NCBI RefSeq assembly: GCF_020010905.1
Contig: NZ_JAGJBY010000001.1
Coordinates: forward strand, 5,786,001-5,850,000
DNA from: Streptomyces acidiscabies
GTDB taxonomy: Bacteria; Actinomycetota; Actinomycetes; Streptomycetales; Streptomycetaceae
Length of the DNA stretch: 64,000 nucleotides
Direction of reading: 5' to 3'
Shown here: in pieces, positions 61,648-64,000 of the stretch
Layout of the letters: each line of letters begins with the position of its first letter
How positions within the stretch are numbered: position 1 is the stretch's first letter
Position numbers and translations under genes: made by a program
Notes under the pieces: model-generated
The model's database searches: none
The model's input: only the letters and a program-made list of their open reading frames with translations
Told to the model about the DNA's origin: nothing

Positions 61648-64000
61648 TCAGCCGACGGTGTAGGTGTAGGGGATGCCGGTCAGGACGGAGCCGGTGCGTT
61701 CGGCGAAGGCGGGCGTGTACGTCTCGATGTACAGCGTGCCGTGGACCACCGTTCCGGCCGGCGCGGTCGGCTTGAGCGTGGCCTTCAGGGTCACGGTGTC
61801 GCCCGCCGCGACGAACACGGGGGTGACCGTAGAGCCGGGGAGCCAGAGGTCACCGGTGGTCGATGTGAGCGCCGGGTCGAAGGACTTGGTGCGGACCGTG
61901 AGCGTGACGTGGCCGGTGCCCTTGGGGGCCGGGGCGGTGCCGAAGGGGCCGGCCGGGGTCAGCTCGGTGTACCAGTCGCCGGGCGTGACCTCGGCGGCGG
62001 ACAGCGAGGCGGTCACGGTGTTGCCGGAGCGCGCGAAGCCGACGAGATCCGGGGCGACCGTGGTGTGGGCCGTCTCCAGATCGACGGGGGAGTCGGCGGT
62101 GCCGACGGCGGTGAGCGCGCTGGTGTGCCGGGGCACGCGCCAGTTCGCCGGGTCGGGGAACGGCAGCTGCGCGGTGGCGGAGCCGCTCGTCGGGGTCAGC
62201 GCGAGGTCGGTGTCCGTGGCGAGCCGGGGATCGAGGAACAGGTACCGCCCGGCGGGCCCGGTGTTCCGCACCCGTACCGTCACCTCCTGCGCCGCGCCGC
62301 GCGCAAGCTTCTGCGCCTGGTCGCCCGGCAGACCGGAGGCCGTGACGTCGACGGTGTCGTAGCGGACGTGCCCGGTGACCCGGTCGGTGAAGTCCTTGCC
62401 GCTGACCGGGTTCGGCAGCACGACGAGCAGCCGCCAGCGCCCGGCGGCCGGCGAGTCGGCGGTGAGGCTCGCGGCGGTCGTGTGCGTCGTGCCGTCCGTA
62501 CCGGTCAGGTTGGTGTCGGAGGCGGCGATCTGGCCCTCGGGGTCGACGAGGTAGTAGGCGAGCGTGGTGTCCGGGTCCTGCGCGGCGAGGTCGACGCTCA
62601 GGTTCCGGTGGCCCGCCGGGACGTCCAGGTCGTAGCCGAGGACCTGCCCGAAGATCCGCCCCACGCCCCCGGTGACGGTCGCGGTGAACGTGTCGCCGAG
62701 GAGGGTCCGCCGGGCGAGAGGCACGGACAGGTGGGTGCCGTCGCCCGCGTCGAACTGGAGGGACGCGGGAGCGTCACCGGCCTCGGCGGGCAGGGGCACG
62801 TGGACACCGAAGTCGGCGGTGGCGCCCGGCGCGATGGTCCGGGTGACCTCAGGGACCCCGGCGGAGACGAACCCGTGCCCGGTGAACCGCAGTCGCACCG
62901 GCCCCCGGTAGGAGCCGGGCTTGATCGGCGGGTCGGCGAGATGGGCGCGCCCGTTGTTCCAGACGACCTTCGCCGTCCAGGTCCCGGCGACCGGGTGGTG
63001 GACGTCGACGTGCTGGTAGTCGGTGTAGCTGCCGTACCCGTCGTAGTCGTACGACATCTGCGTGAGCCGGCCCTCGGGGTCCACCAGGAACAGGGCGAGC
63101 GTGCCGGAGTCGCCGGTGCCGGGCCAGACCATCCGGGCGTCGAGCAGCGGGGTCCCGGACGGGACGTCGAAGGTGACCGCCGGTGCGGCCAGGGCGCCTT
63201 CGGGGGCGCCGGTGTCCTGGGGGTCGCCGACCGTGGTGGTGCGGTCGGTGCGGAACGTCTCGGCGCCGACCGCGCGCGAGGTCATCGTGACCTGGCGGGA
63301 CCGGCTGCCGGTGTTGGTGAGGGAGAGCGTGGTGTCGTGGGCGGTGCCGGGCGCGCCGGTGACGTCCACCTGGCTCGCGGAGGGCAGGAGCCCGCCGTCG
63401 CCCTGGGCGGCCCGTACGGCGGCCTCGGTGTCGAGGAGTCCGGCGCCCTGTTCGTCGGCGGGGGAGTCCAGGTCGGTCGCGGTGCCGGTGAGGATGCGCT
63501 TGACCAGCGCGGGCGCCGGGCGCGTACCGCCGTGGGCGTGCTCGTACGCCTCGATCACCAGGGCCGCGGCGCCCGCGACGAAGGGGGCCGCCTGGCTGGT
63601 GCCGCCCCAGACGAGGGTGTCGCTGGTGCACCCCGTGTAGTGCGGGTCGACCGTGCACGGCGCCATGCCGGCCTGCGCGGGGGCGACCAGGTCGACGACC
63701 TTGCCGCCCTGGGTGGTGCCGCCGGAGGACAGGGCAGCGATGTCGTTGCTCGTGTACTTCGGGTAGCCGTACGCCTGGGCGACCAGCCGGAAGGAGTTGG
63801 TGCCGCCGACGGTGATCGTGCCGGGGTCGCTGGCGGGGGCGCCGATCGTGCCGGAGGTCCCGGAGTCGCCGCTGCCGTGGACGACGGTCACCCCGGCGGC
63901 GACGGCCGCGCGGATCGCGAGGCGCAGCGGGTCGTCGGGGGTGTCGGGGAGCGCGCCGTAGTCGGTGGAGACGTTGATGACGTCGGCCTTCTCGTTCCAC
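61648..64000 (-). CDS. Secreted S8 (subtilisin-family) peptidase, N-terminus beyond window edge
   Basis: The frame is open at the right edge (784 residues seen). It enters with WNEKADVINVSTDYGAL, then VTVVHGSGDSG (oxyanion-hole position is Asp, not the usual Asn), and the catalytic Ser in GGTSQAAPFVAGAAALV. The catalytic Asp and His lie upstream, outside the window. The remainder holds several beta-sandwich-like modules (~FDVPSGTPLLDARMVWPG, VPAGHRNLSVDLAAQD, GHVTLTVRTKSFDP), typical of large secreted streptomycete subtilases, with no clear anchor. Ends before the 61605 hairpin. Confidence 0.88.
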   Translation of the reverse strand, partial: WNEKADVINVSTDYGALPDTPDDPLRLAIRAAVAAGVTVVHGSGDSGTSGTIGAPASDPGTITVGGTNSFRLVAQAYGYPKYTSNDIAALSSGGTTQGGKVVDLVAPAQAGMAPCTVDPHYTGCTSDTLVWGGTSQAAPFVAGAAALVIEAYEHAHGGTRPAPALVKRILTGTATDLDSPADEQGAGLLDTEAAVRAAQGDGGLLPSASQVDVTGAPGTAHDTTLSLTNTGSRSRQVTMTSRAVGAETFRTDRTTTVGDPQDTGAPEGALAAPAVTFDVPSGTPLLDARMVWPGTGDSGTLALFLVDPEGRLTQMSYDYDGYGSYTDYQHVDVHHPVAGTWTAKVVWNNGRAHLADPPIKPGSYRGPVRLRFTGHGFVSAGVPEVTRTIAPGATADFGVHVPLPAEAGDAPASLQFDAGDGTHLSVPLARRTLLGDTFTATVTGGVGRIFGQVLGYDLDVPAGHRNLSVDLAAQDPDTTLAYYLVDPEGQIAASDTNLTGTDGTTHTTAASLTADSPAAGRWRLLVVLPNPVSGKDFTDRVTGHVRYDTVDVTASGLPGDQAQKLARGAAQEVTVRVRNTGPAGRYLFLDPRLATDTDLALTPTSGSATAQLPFPDPANWRVPRHTSALTAVGTADSPVDLETAHTTVAPDLVGFARSGNTVTASLSAAEVTPGDWYTELTPAGPFGTAPAPKGTGHVTLTVRTKSFDPALTSTTGDLWLPGSTVTPVFVAAGDTVTLKATLKPTAPAGTVVHGTLYIETYTPAFAERTGSVLTGIPYTYTVG

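Overview
The window is high-GC (well above 70% in coding regions) actinobacterial DNA with GTG/ATG starts, GTGA/ATGA gene overlaps and many Streptomyces hallmarks: a GAF-ANTAR protein, class A beta-lactamase with Tat signal, P450 plus 3Fe-4S ferredoxin, NsrR-HmpA, and a maltokinase-cap protein. It reads as an accessory part of a Streptomyces chromosome. No rRNA, tRNA, CRISPR array, prophage or replication origin was found.

Layout. 1-5.7 kb: zinc-ribbon protein (cut by the edge), a small proline-rich ORF, GAF-ANTAR regulator, membrane-anchored Mrr-type nuclease, and a large secreted TolB-propeller/amidohydrolase fusion. 5.7-12 kb: a minus-strand phosphonate (2-aminoethylphosphonate-type) uptake and catabolism operon: binding protein, two permeases, ATPase, phosphonatase-like HAD, FAD oxidoreductase, with a GntR/UTRA regulator upstream. 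12.1-18.7 kb: P450-ferredoxin pair, lipoprotein glucose/sorbosone dehydrogenase, a complete pqqABCDE set (including a 46-residue PqqA) and a TetR regulator. 18.8-24.1 kb: maltokinase-cap protein, beta-lactamase, and an arabinoside operon (GH51, LacI, GH43-like). 24.1-30.1 kb: a cobalamin riboswitch ahead of cbtBA, an MFS pump, a BKACE-family enzyme, a DinB-like isomerase, a phosphotransferase and the flavohaemoprotein hmp.

30.1-36.5 kb is an insertion-sequence cluster. An IS5-family element sits exactly in the centre of a 23-bp imperfect palindrome upstream of hmp. An IS256-family element with a perfect 8-bp target duplication splits nsrR, the likely NO-sensing repressor of hmp. A third, IS5-like, element has inserted into the stop codon of a small membrane-protein gene and lies beside a decayed transposase. 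Removing the IS256 element and one repeat copy restores a 147-codon nsrR in frame.

36.6-40.5 kb: FabV-type enoyl reductase, carboxylesterase and a P450 without the usual I-helix threonine. 40.75-48.4 kb: an apparent eight-gene operon of largely unknown function: a cupin, three tandem paralogues with a winged-helix-like motif, a TOPRIM-like motif and a shared C-terminal module, a MORN-like membrane protein, an asparagine-synthetase homologue without the glutaminase cysteine, an aldehyde dehydrogenase and a tiny membrane protein. This is the best candidate for an undescribed system. 48.5-52.5 kb: Clp-N-like protein behind twin palindromes, a NarL-type two-component pair and a MarR regulator. 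52.5-58.9 kb: CitAB-type two-component system divergent from a tripartite tricarboxylate transporter with two TctC genes. 58.9-64 kb: secreted EEP-phosphatase/jacalin-like fusion, GNAT acetyltransferase and the C-terminal part of a secreted subtilase.
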